DNA of 64,000 nucleotides from Datnioides undecimradiatus (GCA_008933995.1 WARS01000032.1:3179001-3243000); one strand, 5' to 3'. Positions 12,601 through 25,736 are shown, numbered from the stretch's first letter. Notes: a model not told the origin generated them from the sequence alone. Numbers and translations are program-made.

Positions 12601-13399
12601 CATTTCAGCTGTTAGAGTCTGTCAGCCTTGAGTACGCTTTGCAAATGATTACAAAAATGTTTAAAAAAAACTTAATTTGTCTTAATGGGAGATGCAAAAC
12701 AGCGGTGTGACAGAATGTGTGTGGGGTTATCTGGAGCCATGCTTCAGTGCTGGTTTTGAAGTCATACCCCTGTGAGGATGACCTATTTCCCAGAAATACA
12801 GTTCGGCCTCGTTGGAGTGATAGTTTGAGCTGTCGCACTGAGAAGCTGAGGGCTGTTCGCCTGTGGCATTCATGACAGGGATGGCAGAGATTTTAACACT
12901 TCGACTCAAGGGCCCTTCTTCCCTCCCCTGCACTACATATAAGCCAATATTCTGCCTTTACCGAGAACTGCATTGCTTTGGCCTCTGTGAGGATTTCAAG
13001 CATGAAATCACTTGCAATGTGCACAGAATAACATAAATGATGTGGCCTGACTGAAAATATGTGATATAAGGAAGGAAAATGTATAAATTACATGGATGGA
13101 GGAATGCTTTAATGGTCTGAAGTATTACTGTAAGATTGGATATTAATAAAAGTATTTATAGGACTTGAAGCAGCTGCAGAGGAGAGGTTAGTTTATAAAA
13201 ATACTTATATTTTATTCTGTTTTTGCTGCATGCTGCCGTGTTTTCTGGTTATTTTAGGAAGTTATTGATCTCCACTTAAGCTTTACACGAATCACTCGAT
13301 TTGTAAGAGCTGGATTTTCTCAGCCACGGTGAGCAAAAACAAGCACATTTGTTGTTTTACACCTGCCGCCAATCTCTTTAGAGGTGTGTGGTCTGACTG

Positions 13400-14245
13400 C
13401 CCTAATCCAGTGCGCCACAGAGAGGCACTCGAGCTCCGTCCTGGGACCACATGCATTCATTTGAGAGAACAAAATATGTGACCCCCGTTCAACAAATCAT
13501 AAATGAATGCGACTTGTAAATCGGCGGTTTTAAATGAAGGTGACTCCAGGTGAAAGTCGTGCAGTGCTGGTCCATGTTTGTGCGTAAAACAGCAGCCAGA
13601 GCAGAGCGGTGACAGTAGCGCTACAGTAAAGCTGCTCTCTCAGTGCTGGTCACTTCTCATGCAGAGCGCGTCTGCGGAGAGTACCGCCGGGCTCTCTGCG
13701 TCCTTCACACTCCTCACGCGTGAGGACTGTCCGCCAAAAACAGAGCCGAAAGTGTCGAAACATTATCTTTTGCTCTTTTATTTTGTGGACAATCGGGCCG
13801 GAGTGTGGTGGGGGAATCGAGTATCTGATCGGAAACTCGGCGCATCCGCCTGCTATCTCGCTGTAAGGAGGCATCAGGAAACTGAAGAGGGGAGACAACG
13901 TGTTGTGAATACAGATGAGAGCAACTATTGACACCTTCAGCCCACCAGCCTACTGTGCGCCTGGACAAAGCTAAAAGGACATCGCTGCGAAGGATTCAGC
14001 TTTATATCGGTCAGTTGAGGCTGTGAGTCATCCACTATCCATAGATGCTTATTTACTAGCTCAGTGTCTTCATCTTATCTTTTTTTTTTTTTTTTGCTCC
14101 ATCCTGGAGGTGAAAACTGGCTGCCTGCCATCGGTTCTCCTCGAAGCGCACAGAAAACCAATAGATCTGCCCCCGAATCAGGCGAACCCCGTCTGACATG
14201 CTGTAAGTTTTTTTTTTTTTTTTTAATCTGGACTGGACCTCTACT
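13400..14245 (+). promoter_or_regulatory. probable promoter and 5' UTR of the L-type exon
   Basis: The region has a higher GC and CpG content than the surrounding intron (for example 13590-13720 and 13780-13880) and leads directly into the L-type ATG at 14246. Two poly-T runs (about 14079-14095 and 14208-14224) lie inside it. No TATA box at a convincing distance was found. Open frames in this stretch appear to be by-products of its GC content. Confidence 0.4.
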
Positions 14246-14437
14246 ATGGCTTCGCTGTATCAGAGATTCACCGGGAAGATCAATACGACCAATTCCTTCC
14301 CGCACCCACCTGAGGCCAGCCACCTTCTCGGTGGACAGGTTGCAGACGAGGAAAACGCTGCGAAGACCCCTCAGCAACTCGCCGATGGCCGACCTCACGT
14401 CCACTACCGCAAAAAATGCTTGCAAGAGGATGAGGAT
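14246..14437 (+). CDS. dpp6: dpp6 alternative first coding exon, L-type
   Basis: This exon encodes a 64-residue cytoplasmic N-terminus. It begins MASLYQRFTGKINTTNSF and continues with PHPPEASHLLGGQ, matching the start of mammalian DPP6-L (MASLYQRFTGKIN..., PPEASHLLGGQ) nearly residue for residue for the first 31 positions. The rest (about residues 32-64) is acidic and Gln-rich and ends QEDED, like the DEED end of the mammalian exon. It lacks the Gly/Ala-rich insert of mammals and so is shorter. The ATG has A at -3 and G at +4. The donor is GAT|GTAAGA, phase 0, giving EDED-DLVGS after splicing to 48828. This is the strongest evidence that the gene is DPP6 rather than DPP10. Confidence 0.95.
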
Positions 14438-14514
14438 GTAAGACACTTATGCTTTATTTGACAATATAACCCCCCCATAGAAAATGGGGGATGTATAGAT
14501 AACCCCTTTCAAAG

Positions 14515-14539
14515 ACACACACACACACACACACACACA
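14515..14539. repeat. (AC)n microsatellite
   Basis: A run of about twelve AC units starting 78 bp after the donor of the L-type exon. Confidence 0.95.
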
Positions 14540-17500
14540 GTCTAATAGAGTAAACCCCTGGAGTTATGAAAGCTCTCTTTACTGGTAACACAGGGCGATG
14601 ATAAAGTTTAAAAGGTTTTATTCTGTGGCAGCTGCACTTTGACCTGAATTTTTGTTTCGTTGCGTTGTTGTTGTCAAGCTGTCTTTTGAATCAGCTGGAT
14701 CAACACCTAACAGGGCCTGTGGAGGCTCATGTGGCCACTGTTTTGAATGTTTTTCAGAGCAGCCACATCATTGGCAGGTGTCTACCAGATGAAGATGACG
14801 GTGCTGTGACAACGATCACTGTCTGATGTGATTGTGTGTGAGTTCCTTTCCTGGCGCTGTCTTTGGTGCTGAAATTGCTAAGATTTTTGCCAGGTTGGGG
14901 TCAGAGACTCTGGTGATGTCTGAGATGCTGTTTTTGAGTGAGGATTTTTAAAACTTTGATTTTTGGTTTTGTGTGCTGGTCACCCAGTAGGCTGTTACTG
15001 TACTGGAGACAGATAATCTACATTTAGTCAATGGCGAAGACATCTAGGCATTTTGGATGAGCTCTGAGTCTTTGACCTACTTCTTAAGCTTACAGTTCAT
15101 GTTTTGTGACATTTCCACTTTTTGGGATAGCACTCCTGTTTTCTTTTTAGGCTTCACTTATCAGGGATAGTTGCTTTTGCTTGGTTTGATATATAAAGTT
15201 TTGTCATGTTGTTGTAGATATATCATTGCCATTACTGTTGTTTGGAACATTTGTCTTCATCTGTGACCCAGAACTGAATTAAGCTCCCTCATGTCAGACA
15301 GTCTATGACCCAGTATTGACCAGTTTCTGTCCCACTTTGAGTTGCCATTTCTAGGCGGTTTCCAACTGTTTCTTTGTCAGAGTATGCAAGTACAAAAAAT
15401 GCAGAAAATCAAATACAAGTTAAAAATCCTCCAAATTAATCACACGAACACACTTCTCTGATATACAGTGCTTTATTCTCCTCCATCCTCACAGGCCAAT
15501 ATTCACTGATGAGCCCCCCTGGAGTCAAAGAAGAGAAGCCAACAAGCGAACACAGCTGCTGTAGTCTTTGTTTTGCCTGACCCCTTGTGTATTCTCTCCC
15601 TCCATGCGTGGCTGATAAAGAAACTTGTTAATACGGGTGTCGCCTGTTTGCAGATGACATCAGTTCAAACCTTCAGCGAACACAAGTATACTTGACTGGC
15701 CTTTTATCTTTAAAAAGCTGCCCACAGTGCGATGTTCCCCTGAATTATTGATGTCTGTCACATCAAGAATCAAGTGATAAGGTTATGGCAACAGGCTGAA
15801 TGCTGACACTGCTCGAGCTGTCAACAACAACACCTGAGCTAGACTCAGTGCTTCAGTGCCAACATTTTCCTCATTTCATTTGTGTTCATTTTGTGAGGTA
15901 CTTCATCCCTGGAATGATCTTCATCAAACATCATGATCCTCTTTGGCAATTAAGTCATGGGATTGCAGTTTAAGAATGTGCGACCGCGAGCTGTAATTGT
16001 GCTTTCTGGTTCTCCAAAATATTTATGAGGTTTGCCCTGTTAACCTTGAGGTCACCTTTAGTCCTGATGTCCCCCCTGTGTAGTGCTAGAGCATGAAATT
16101 GCCTTTAGCCTCAGGAGATGAGGACACCATTTCACGGATTGCTATTTCTAGCCCCTTTCTCAGTCAAAGTTTTGAGCATGCTATTGTTGTTTCCATTTAT
16201 TTTGCAGTGGAAAAGGGCAACAATTGACTTGGAAATGTCATGAATTTCATTAAATTACCCAGATATTTACCTGCGCGGTTGTTCTGCCTGTTTTCAATAT
16301 CCCTCAGCTCCAGATGCAGGTTGGGCTGCTTTTATCACCAAAGCAGGTTTTAAAAAAATGAAATAATTACCTTTTTTTGTAAACAACGATTTAATTTGTT
16401 TACTGCGGCGTTCTTCTGAGCTCTCAAGCTTACAAAATGCAGTCAGCGCATCTTCGTTTCTCGGAGAGGTGTGTGTGAGTGTGCGTGCATTGAGGGATTG
16501 ACTAATTGTTGCCATGCTCTGTGTGTAAGCAACAGTATTTTGTTGAGTTTAAGTCACACAGGGAGACATCAGCAGTACTTCTTTCTCCTCCTCACTACCC
16601 TTTACTGCAAATAGAATCTTGTGAGCGTCCCTAATTGATTGTTGTTGTATGTAAAGGTGAAATACGCCAACATTTCACCTTCAGACTGGAGCCCAGGGCC
16701 ACTTTTCTGACCAGACCTGTATTGACTTTTCCTTTATGCACAGCATGACCATGTTAACATTTCTCTCTGTTTGTGTACTGATAATGAAAGTTAGCACGTG
16801 ACTCAGCACTGCATAGTCTACAAACGTACATCGCATCACAAAGTAATCATTCATGCATGTTTTCTCAGTACATTGGAGGCTCAGCTCTTCCTCACTTAAA
16901 ATGTTTGACTTTATTTTGTAATTCAACTCAACAAACAGACCTCAGTGAAACACAAGACGACAACTTACAGGAAACCACTAAAGAATCATTAAAAGAACAA
17001 ATCTTTGCACATAATCTAATAAAAGACCAATTCCAAGAAAATTAGATAAACCAATAAGCATAAGAAATATAAATGAAATTTATGGACCAAACAACTGATT
17101 GATTAATTGAAAAATTATAAAATTGATTGTAATTAAGACATATCCTCCCTCAAGCTACGTCTCAGTGCTTTAACATGGACTGTACTTTAACCACTGATTA
17201 CAGCAGCTTATTGTGATTTTGCGACGGCCACTGTGAATTCATGTTTAACCAGAAGCACCAGTCATTAGTGGAAAGCTCATTTCCCACAGAGCTTCCTTAA
17301 TCTGAGAACGCCATGCTGTTCTATAATGCATTAGTCATTTTATTCTTCTCCTAAGCAACAGATTTTTGATTAAAAGTACACTGGAAATGTGTTGTAATAT
17401 TATTTTTAATGGGCTGCTTCTGCTTGAGATTTACCTAATGACAGGGAGAAAGTGCTATATTCTTCCCTGAGGAGGCTGGTGGCAAAGACAGTGGTTTTGA

Positions 17501-17864
17501 AACATCAAGGTTACACAGGCTGCATCCCTGGGGATGAACACAAAGAGCCATGAGCAACTCTGATTTCTCTTCAGAGATTACTGGAGGGTTTTTATAGCAT
17601 AACCACTGTATTTCATGGCGTATTCTTGGTTGTACATTGCCTGCCTTCATCTTGTAAGGCGTCTTTACACCTGCGTGGCTGTCATCTTTGAAATTAATTT
17701 GTTTAAGTTCTACGTTGGTAAAATTGTGCATTATCAGGAGCAAATTCCCAGTCTGCATAATTGTGTTATCCTGTTTTGGATTGCAGGAAATTTGAGTTCA
17801 AAAGGAGTGAATCATAAATCACAGACTGAGTGATTTAATTTACACTGGATACTACTGCCCAGGG

Positions 17865-17866
<2 letters not shown>

Positions 17867-17937
<71 letters not shown>
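17867..17937. repeat. (CA)n microsatellite, longest in the window
   Basis: An uninterrupted CA tract of about 71 bp. Tracts this long are usually polymorphic and can adopt Z-DNA under negative supercoiling. Confidence 0.97.
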
Positions 17938-17940
<3 letters not shown>

Positions 17941-20900
17941 GCCTGTCCTCATATGCACTTAACTGTGCCTTCTACTTAGAGATACTCCAGATCTGAGTAA
18001 GACAGTTTGGCCCGGTTCCCAAGTCTTAGTTTAGCTCAGTGCTTCCTTTGAGGTCCGGAGCTCAGATAAATCAGCCAGACGGAGCTCAACAAGAGCAGCC
18101 AGATAAAAGAAAGAGCGGGCAGCGAGATGTGATGGGCCCTCCTCATTATCTCTGTGGCCGGGCTGCTTCAGGTGATGACTGCTTCACTGAAGGCTGCCAC
18201 TTGCTTTGTTACCTGCCACACTCATCCAAAATGATGGTGTGTCCTGAGAAGCCCCCACCCCCTTTCTCTTAAAACATAGTCCAGTGCAAAAAGCCTGACA
18301 TGCTTTCAAAGCAAGTGTTTGGGGGCAGTTTTATGGCTTCATCAGAGTCAACAGTTGGGAGATGACAGGAAATGAGAGGAGAGATAAATGGTGACTGACA
18401 TTCAACAAAGGTCCTTGGCTGGATTCAAATCAGGAATTTTGCATTTCATGGTCACTTTAAACAGACAGGCCATTAGGGAACCCACTTGCATTGGGTTTTA
18501 GTTATGTGGTCACAATTTACCTTCTGTTTTATTTGACAGTTTTACTTGTGGTAGTTAACTGTAATATCACACACAAACATATAGTACACACATAAATCTG
18601 TAACTTGATCCTTGTAAATTTCACATAATATGCATAAGTTAAAAAAAAAATACACACATCTTCATTTCTTTCTTTTTTTGACATATAACCTTCAATGATA
18701 TAACCTTTAAATTGTCAACAGTTTCTATATATATAGCATTTCTGCACTAACATTAGCATTCATATCATGTCAGGTCTAATATTATTAAATATAAATGAAT
18801 GTGTCTAGGTCCAGTATTGACACTTGTTTTAGCTCTGTTTTGGTGTCTGGGATTAATATGGATGTTCAAAAACTATTAGATGCTGAAATGATCCATGCTG
18901 CTGAGGAGAACTATAGCATTAGTGATACAGCATCACTATTACCTCTGTCATGTCGTGTAATAATGTAATCCACTGTCCATAAAAACACCGATAACAGCCA
19001 TGGGTCCTGGCTGGATCACAAATGACAAATTTTGGCAAAAATGCACAATACGTTTGGAAAACCAAGTTCCAAACAGATAAAAGACAAACAATGAGATGAG
19101 AAATGAGAAATCAGATGAAGGAAGGAAACTCATCACAAGGTTACTGACCATTCAAACCTACATGTAGTAAAGGGTACACAAGGCAAATGTGTTGTCGCCC
19201 AGTGCGGCTTCTCCCCTCAGGACAGCACAGCATCCTCAGCAGGACCTCTTGCTCTGCGTTGCCATGGTTGCAAAGGTGGAGAGGGTGAGGCTGTAAGCTC
19301 TGGGAACACACACACACACTGCTGCTCCTTGCTGGTGGCTCTGACTGCCATCTGGAGATGACGCAGCTCTCACATTGCACACTGAGCGTGCGTGATGTGA
19401 CATGTTGTGTCCACTGTAACGAGCAATGACATGTTCATCCCCTCCCATTCTAAAAACAGTCATGTTAAATGTTGAATGTTGACTATCAGCCTCTCCTCCT
19501 GTTGCAGTTTAGTTGCCGCTGACAGACTTATTCACTGTCGACTTGCTCTGGGCTTTTTTGCTTCTCTGCTCCCAAAGGGGGGCCACAACAGGTCACCCAT
19601 GCCCCTCCCATGCACCTCAAAGTTCTGCTCTGTTGACACACCATCGATCATCACAAGCCACTCTACCCTTCCCCCATCACGTCCTTAGACTTGTCAACAG
19701 TGCGTCAGCAGGCCGCTGCCTTGCTGGGAGACCATCCCTCTTCCCCTTGATGATTTACTGTATTATTACACAAGCTGACAGTGGGTATTAGTCAGTGTTT
19801 AAATACAGAGAAGCCTTATTGCTCCCCGATGAGACGAGGATCCTGCAGAATGGTTGATGCTGAGATTTTTAACTCTCTTGTGGTGGATTTTCTGCTCTGA
19901 AGATCATGTGAAGTAACAAACACATCATCGTCTGTCATCAAGACTCCGTGCAGGCATTTTGATACAAGTTTTATTCGTATCACATTTTAAATCCGCTCCA
20001 CTTTTCACAGATAATTTCATTTTTACAGTAGCTGTGCGGTTGAAATTTTAACTGATTAAATATTCATGGAGTAAAAAAAAAAAAAAATCACTCCTTTTGT
20101 CAGCCTTCGCTTTTTGATCTTCTGCTTCTTGATGACAGTCGCATCCCCTCTCTGCTTTTCACAGGAGATTAGCTCACTCCACAGATGTAACTTCACTGTG
20201 GATCTTAAAGATTTCTGCAGCTTTTTTCAACTTTATTTGAGTGTGGGGCTAAATATAAATGTCTTTTAACCCAGCTCGCTCCCATTTCCTTTTCTCCCCG
20301 TCTTCTCGTCTCTGTTTTTATTTATAAGTTTTGCCTCTTTCAGGCATCCTTTCAATGTTTTTCTTTTGAGGATTAGCTTTATTAGTTGCATGGTTGATAA
20401 TCAGCAGTGAAGCTCTTTTAGAGGGAGGAAAGAGCAACTATTGTGGATCAAGCATTAGTTTACTCTTTTGTCTGCGATTTATTACAATAACAGAGTTTTT
20501 ATCCCGTGGACTGTGTCAGTTCATTGATGTTTAAAATGCCAAGCACATGCAGGAAAAACATTTTGTGCACTGTGTCTGTTTTGCCACTAGAGACTGTTGT
20601 ATTCCAGTCAATGCACCAACTCAACACTGTACTGTACCCTTCAACATACAGTATAGTAGATGAGCTGGGGCTTTGTTTCTTGTGAGGACAGACAGGATAC
20701 TGGCCCCTGCTGTACCGTGAGTGCCAATAAACCCTGAAAATTGTACTTGTACCAAGAAAAACAAACAAACACAAACTCAAGTCGCTATGGTTTCCTACAC
20801 AGCTTCTGTAACTGAAACCAACCAGCTGCCACAGATTAGAGTGTCTCATCCAGATCCAAGAGGAGGAACATAATGTCACCTCTCACTGGGATTGGAAAGG

Positions 20901-21840
20901 TTACACAGTCACCTCGCAAAATCAGCCTCACTGAGGGATTTCTGACCTGTAGACTGCAGCATCACTTAATTGCAACATTTAATTCAAGAAGGGGAAAAGA
21001 TCAAATTATAATATGGGTTGCAGGGTTGGAGTGTGCAGTGAAACCAGAAGGAGCATTTTAGCTGTAGCTGCCTTGTGTTCTGTTTATGGGTCTTTGCGCA
21101 AGGCACTGTATCTCTGCTGAAACTGAGACTCCTCCTCTGTTACTGTGCAGCAGCGCCTCAACTTCACAAATGTTCAAGTTTCTAATCAAAAAAAAAAAAA
21201 AAAAAGAAATCCAAAGTGGATCATTAATAATGAAGACAGAACTTTGAAGCAAGTGAAGGAAATTTCTCCTATAACGTTTCTGTCAGCTTGAATTAGAGCA
21301 GCAGAGCGGAGTTGCCATTTCTCCCGAGTCGTCTCACACTCTCTTTTTTTCTGGGCTGAGACCAGGCAGCAGTAATCTGTTGTGTCACACGGGCAGATTC
21401 CCTTATCGACCACGCCATGATACAGCAGCGGCACAACCCTGGGAGACACATGCACGCACACAGACACACGCACACACACGCACACACACACACAACATAA
21501 TTTAACTGGTCCATCAACACACAGAATGGCTAAAGAAAGGCAGTGGTACAAAGTCAAGAGGGTCATGTTTCAGCTTAGCAAATCCTTAAGGGAAACGACA
21601 GCAGAAGCAACAAGTAGGTGTAGCCTTTAGACACTTGTAGCAAAAGATACTCAAATATCTTGTGTTAGCGTTTCGATCTCTGTCCTTATGCTTGAATATC
21701 AATCTGCCTGTGGGCTCAGAATGAAGTTGTAGGCTTTGTAGCAACACCACCAGCTCCTTTGGCTGTTATTATTGTAATGCAACCAATCTGACTACAGAGC
21801 TAAGATGATATATATTTACATTTCTGCAGGGAGTTAGGTG

Positions 21841-22017
21841 GGAATATTGATACAGCTGTCATATCTGTCATTTAAAGATGAAGCTACAACTTTAGCAGTT
21901 CCTTAGCAGGTTAGCTTAGCTTAGCAGAAAGACTGGAAGCAGGGGGAAACAGCTAGCCTGCCTCCAAGACAAAAACAAAAGCCACCTCTCTCATTCACAT
22001 TTTGTATCTTGTGTGTC

Positions 22018-22053
<36 letters not shown>

Positions 22054-22262
22054 ACCATGTGAGATATATAATGTGTTTACTTTAGATGTGCAGGCTCATT
22101 TTTATATTTGTCTTTGGACACAGCCAGGATAGCTGAATCCCCCTGTTTCCAATTTTTATGCTAAACTAAATTCACCACTGAGCTACGGGCTGCTGGTGGT
22201 ATTGCCATATTTACCTTACAGATATGAGAGTGATATTGATCTTCTTCTCAGCAAGACAGAGA
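21841..22262. repeat. foldback (long inverted repeat) element of teleost type
   Basis: The left arm (about 21841-21965) includes TTAGCTTAGCAGAAAGACTG and GCAGGGGGAAACAGCTAGCC. The right arm (about 22121-22262) carries the imperfect reverse complement, including GGATAGCTGAATCCCCCTG and CCAATTTTTATGCTAAACTA. The outer parts also pair: CATATCTGTCATTTAAAGAT on the left against TACCTTACAGATATGAGAG on the right. The roughly 155 bp loop holds a TG microsatellite. This resembles a very common non-autonomous fish repeat; it encodes no protein. Confidence 0.75.
22020..22051. repeat. (TG)n microsatellite inside the foldback loop
   Basis: A TG tract of about 31 bp in the loop between the two inverted arms, following an imperfect CTTGTGTGT duplication. 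Confidence 0.93.
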
Positions 22263-22349
22263 ATATAACTACTCCTGTTAGTACAGCTCTCTGAATGATT
22301 TAATCACCCATATTACTGCAGCCAAGTTTCCTCAACATAACACAAACCT

Positions 22350-22990
22350 TACCAAGTAAAAGTATTTAAGTATTAAAGTAAAACTTAAAGTGTCAAGAGT
22401 GGGAAGACTCATACTGCAGAAAATGTGTTTAACTATTATGTACAATATGTTATATTTTATATGTATAATATATGATGTTTTTGGCTTAATATTTTGACTG
22501 TTGCATTAATATGCATACACACTTATGTCATAGCAGTGCATGGTTAAGCTAACTTTCAGTACCTCGTATACCGCTGAGTAATTTAATTTACAGCAAAGAA
22601 TTATATTCTATGAGATCATCATATGGCATAGCTGTTCTATGAGAACCACTTATTTCCAAAAAGTTCTAAGCCCTGTTGTCAGCTTTGTGACTGTACACTT
22701 TCCAGCTAATCCAAGAGGGGGTTTGAATAGTTTATTTAGCTTAAAACTTAGTACAATTTTCTCAACCCATGAAGGAACACAAAATCCTTCTGTTTATCAG
22801 AAACATTTCAAATTCAGCAACTGCCAAATTCAGAGGTGCTTGGTTAATCTGAAAAGTAAATCTGTTGTACAAATGTAGCAGAGTAAAGACCACATTTGCT
22901 ATTTAGATGATGTTGTAGAGAAGAAGTTATAAAATGTAAATATTAAGGTAAAGTTCAAGTACCTTGAATTTTTACTTAAGAACTCAGTTA
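22350..22990 (+). repeat. degenerate teleost interspersed repeat, forward copy
   Basis: The start, AAGTAAAAGTATTTAAGTATTAAAG, then CATACTGCAGAAAATGTG, then TATATTTTATATGTATAATAT, then TCTGAAAAGTAAAT, and finally AAGTTCAAGTACCTTGAATTT follow the order of a common fish repeat. A related copy in the opposite orientation is at 45690-45970. The middle (about 22630-22840) does not fit and may be an insertion. Ends are approximate. Confidence 0.65.
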
Positions 22991-23319
22991 CATGCTACTG
23001 CCATTGCATGATGATATCTTTGTATTTGTATTCGACTGAATGCAGGAAAAACAAAGGCGTAACTAATAACATTAACAATGGCTATGTTGCAGTTAGTGGT
23101 GTCAGTAATCCCTTAACACATCGCTACACCAGAAAGAAACACTGAAATAAGAAGCAACCATTATGAATGTTTGACAACAAGTCAACATGTGTGCTGTGAC
23201 ACCCATCTGTTGGTATTGGTTCACTCACAGAATGATGCCAGGGCGGACCCTGTCCTGCCTCCAGGCTCTGGTTTAGTCTCCTGATGAATAACACATGAGA
23301 TAGGTTTTCATGTTGCATC

Positions 23320-23355
23320 CTCGCCAGACCTTCCTGTGCATTCTGGTCTTGCGAG
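23320..23355. repeat. short hairpin, possible transposon remnant
   Basis: CTCGCCAGACC (23320-23330) and GGTCTTGCGAG (23345-23355) are inverted repeats with a single mismatch around a 14 bp loop. The arm sequence is reminiscent of terminal parts of small fish transposon derivatives, but only this fragment is present. Confidence 0.4.
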
Positions 23356-25735
23356 AAGCAACGGGAGAGAAAAGTTTTGTCCCTCCAGCCATGAAGGTAG
23401 GTTTGTAGCTTGTTACTTCTGTTTAGAAAGCTCAGCGTGCAGGTGGCCGGTCAGTCTCAGCATGGAGTAACAAGTTGTTTGCTGCAAAACAGAACTGGTG
23501 GTGTGTAGTAGGGGTGTGTGTATATGTGCTACGTTACCTCTTGTGTACAGGCACATGTAGGTCATCGTCATTGTGGAGCTTTTTCTGTATGTACACGGTC
23601 GTCACCATAAATTTTTCTGCTGGTCCTCTAAGCCTGGAGTCGGGAGGCTGAATGAGCCTCAGAGCTCCGGGGACGAGGGAAGAAGATTGCTTTTCCCTGC
23701 GCTGGGAGCTGAGCGCTGACTTCAGTGATGATGTTCCGTGTGGTGCTCACATGGAGCAGAACAGAGATGGGGGAGATAATGATTGTTTGGAGTAGCGGAG
23801 GTGGAGAGAACGGGGCGCGCTATTGAGTGATTCACTATTCTGAAGTTGGCAGCCTGTCAAATCGCACCCCACCAAAGACAGGAGAGCCGAACCGCAATGA
23901 TTGATGTTCCTCCCCTCACCAGATTGGCTGTTGCATCATGGGAATAGAAAAACTTTTATTGCTGAATGTGTTTAGGAAGACGTCTTGCTGCACTGACATT
24001 ATGGCTTATGTGTTGAGACAAACATACACACCATATCGGCTTCACTGGGAAAGCTACTATATTTCTGTCCCTCCGTCAGTCTGTCTGCCTCTGTGCCAGC
24101 TGGATATGTAATAACTTCTCATGATGTTTTATTGTTGGACGGACCTGAGCAGATTCAATTTTAATTACAGTTATATTTTAGAGCAGACACACTCTTGTTA
24201 CATTTGCATTTATTGTTTTTTTTCCAACTTATGGTAGTCATGCAGACAAATCAATACTTCATAAAGTCGATATAGTGACTGTTTACACCAACAGTTATAT
24301 ATACTCATCAAGCATTAGCATTTATTATCAGCCGTACTTGTGTCCATCTGATGGATATAGAAGTCTAATATTCTCACTTTTTCAATATCCTCTGTTTCTA
24401 CCAGCTGCTGAGGGATATATCTTGTTCTTGAGCTGCTTAACACCCGGAGCTTCTTAGCTTTTTTGCTTTGGCTATGAACAACTCTGATGAATGTGGAGAA
24501 ACTGAAATAAATCATCAAAACTGTGAGGTATAAAACCAAAACGATGAACTTAAAGATAGAACTTTTTTATAGTCTGCAGAGCAGTTGGAGAACTCAACCC
24601 CTTCTTATGTTGCACCCATACCGCAAGAACGGTATAGCTCTCAAAAAGCTTAGGGTTAATGATCTTGAGGGACATAAGTACACATTAAAAAGCATGAACA
24701 AGTGCAACAGCAGACACAGACATTTATAAAGACCCCATGTAAAATGTTTGCCTTGTAAACAACAGCTTGTAATGGTAGCCCTAGAAATGGACCAGAGGTG
24801 ACATTCAGACCTGTTGTTGGTCTGCTACGGTCTGGTGTCGTAGCAGTATTGTTGCCATACCAACCACTGGACAGTTTACGTCACTTCAGTGTTCAGATAA
24901 AAAAAGCCCTTGGCTGTCTGCTGTCCTTGGGGCAGCTCCTCTGAGCTGTTAAGAAATGGCTGATCTGTGGGTTCAGCACTTCTTTTTGTCTCCGTTTATG
25001 TAGTTTGTATTCATCTGTGCTGTAACATCACGACAAGTTTGTGCTTCCTGAGCTGTAGTTTGTTGTTTACAGACAGCAGAATTTTCGACAGGTAGAGAAT
25101 CAGGCAGCAGTCACATTAAACTCTGCATTTGCCATTCCTGCAAAACCTTGAGGACGCAGATAGGGTGTGCACTCAGTGACGTCTTACAGGTATTACCTTC
25201 ACATGGTCACCGTCTTCGTCTCTTTGACCTCTCAAGACTTCATGAAATTCTAGCCTGCTCCAGCATGTAGCTGTGTGTGCAGCGCTTTTATCAATCCGGA
25301 AGGGTGGTATTGTGAGTAAATTGCTCCTGGGAGAAAAGCAGAGGGGAGACAGGATAAACAGCCCTGGGTAAAAAGCGCCATAAAGTGGCCCAGCTCTGCG
25401 TGTGGTGTGTAATGCTGATCTGTGCTGAACGGCAAAATGCAGCTAATGGCCAAGGTAAGTGGTTCAGTGCTGATTGTTGTGAAGGGGCCCCAGTGCTTTG
25501 GCTTCATCCTCCTCCTCACGCTCCTTCGAGGTCGTGTTGCAGGGATTAGTGTGGCTGTCAGCGGCTGTCGGACACCCTGTTCTGTGTGATTCTCCCTCAG
25601 GACTCCGATGTGACCTCCTCTGGTGCAACAGCAGCGGTGTCGAGTTCTCGTTGGCATTCTGGGGTCTCCTTGATGACATGGTTTTCACTTGAGAAAGCAG
25701 GGCAGTGTTTCACTTAAAGTCCATGCCAACCTCAG

Positions 25736-25736
<1 letters not shown>

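Larger units (their letters stand above)
7596..14245 (+). other. intron/upstream region before the L-type exon
   Basis: No gene is supported here. The stretch holds an imperfect tandem duplication (8342-8481), an AT microsatellite (9599-9622), a CAAGTC-rich patch (about 11200-11290), and a moderately GC-rich stretch at 11740-12130 that lacks obvious repeats. The last 800 bp are the likely promoter and 5' UTR of the L-type exon. Confidence 0.75.

Noticed and set aside
13578-13968. Overlapping 84-117 codon frames upstream of the L-type ATG
   Set aside because: They fall in the probable 5' UTR/promoter and have no downstream donor joining them in phase to the shared exons.
14064-14446. Frames of 123-125 codons on both strands around the L-type exon
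   Set aside because: They are shadows of the L-type exon and its GC-rich 5' UTR in other frames and include translated poly-T/poly-A runs.
25250-25657. 135-codon minus-strand open frame
   Set aside because: Low-complexity His/Arg/Thr content, no recognisable domain, and it overlaps intronic sequence of dpp6 with no sign of its own promoter.
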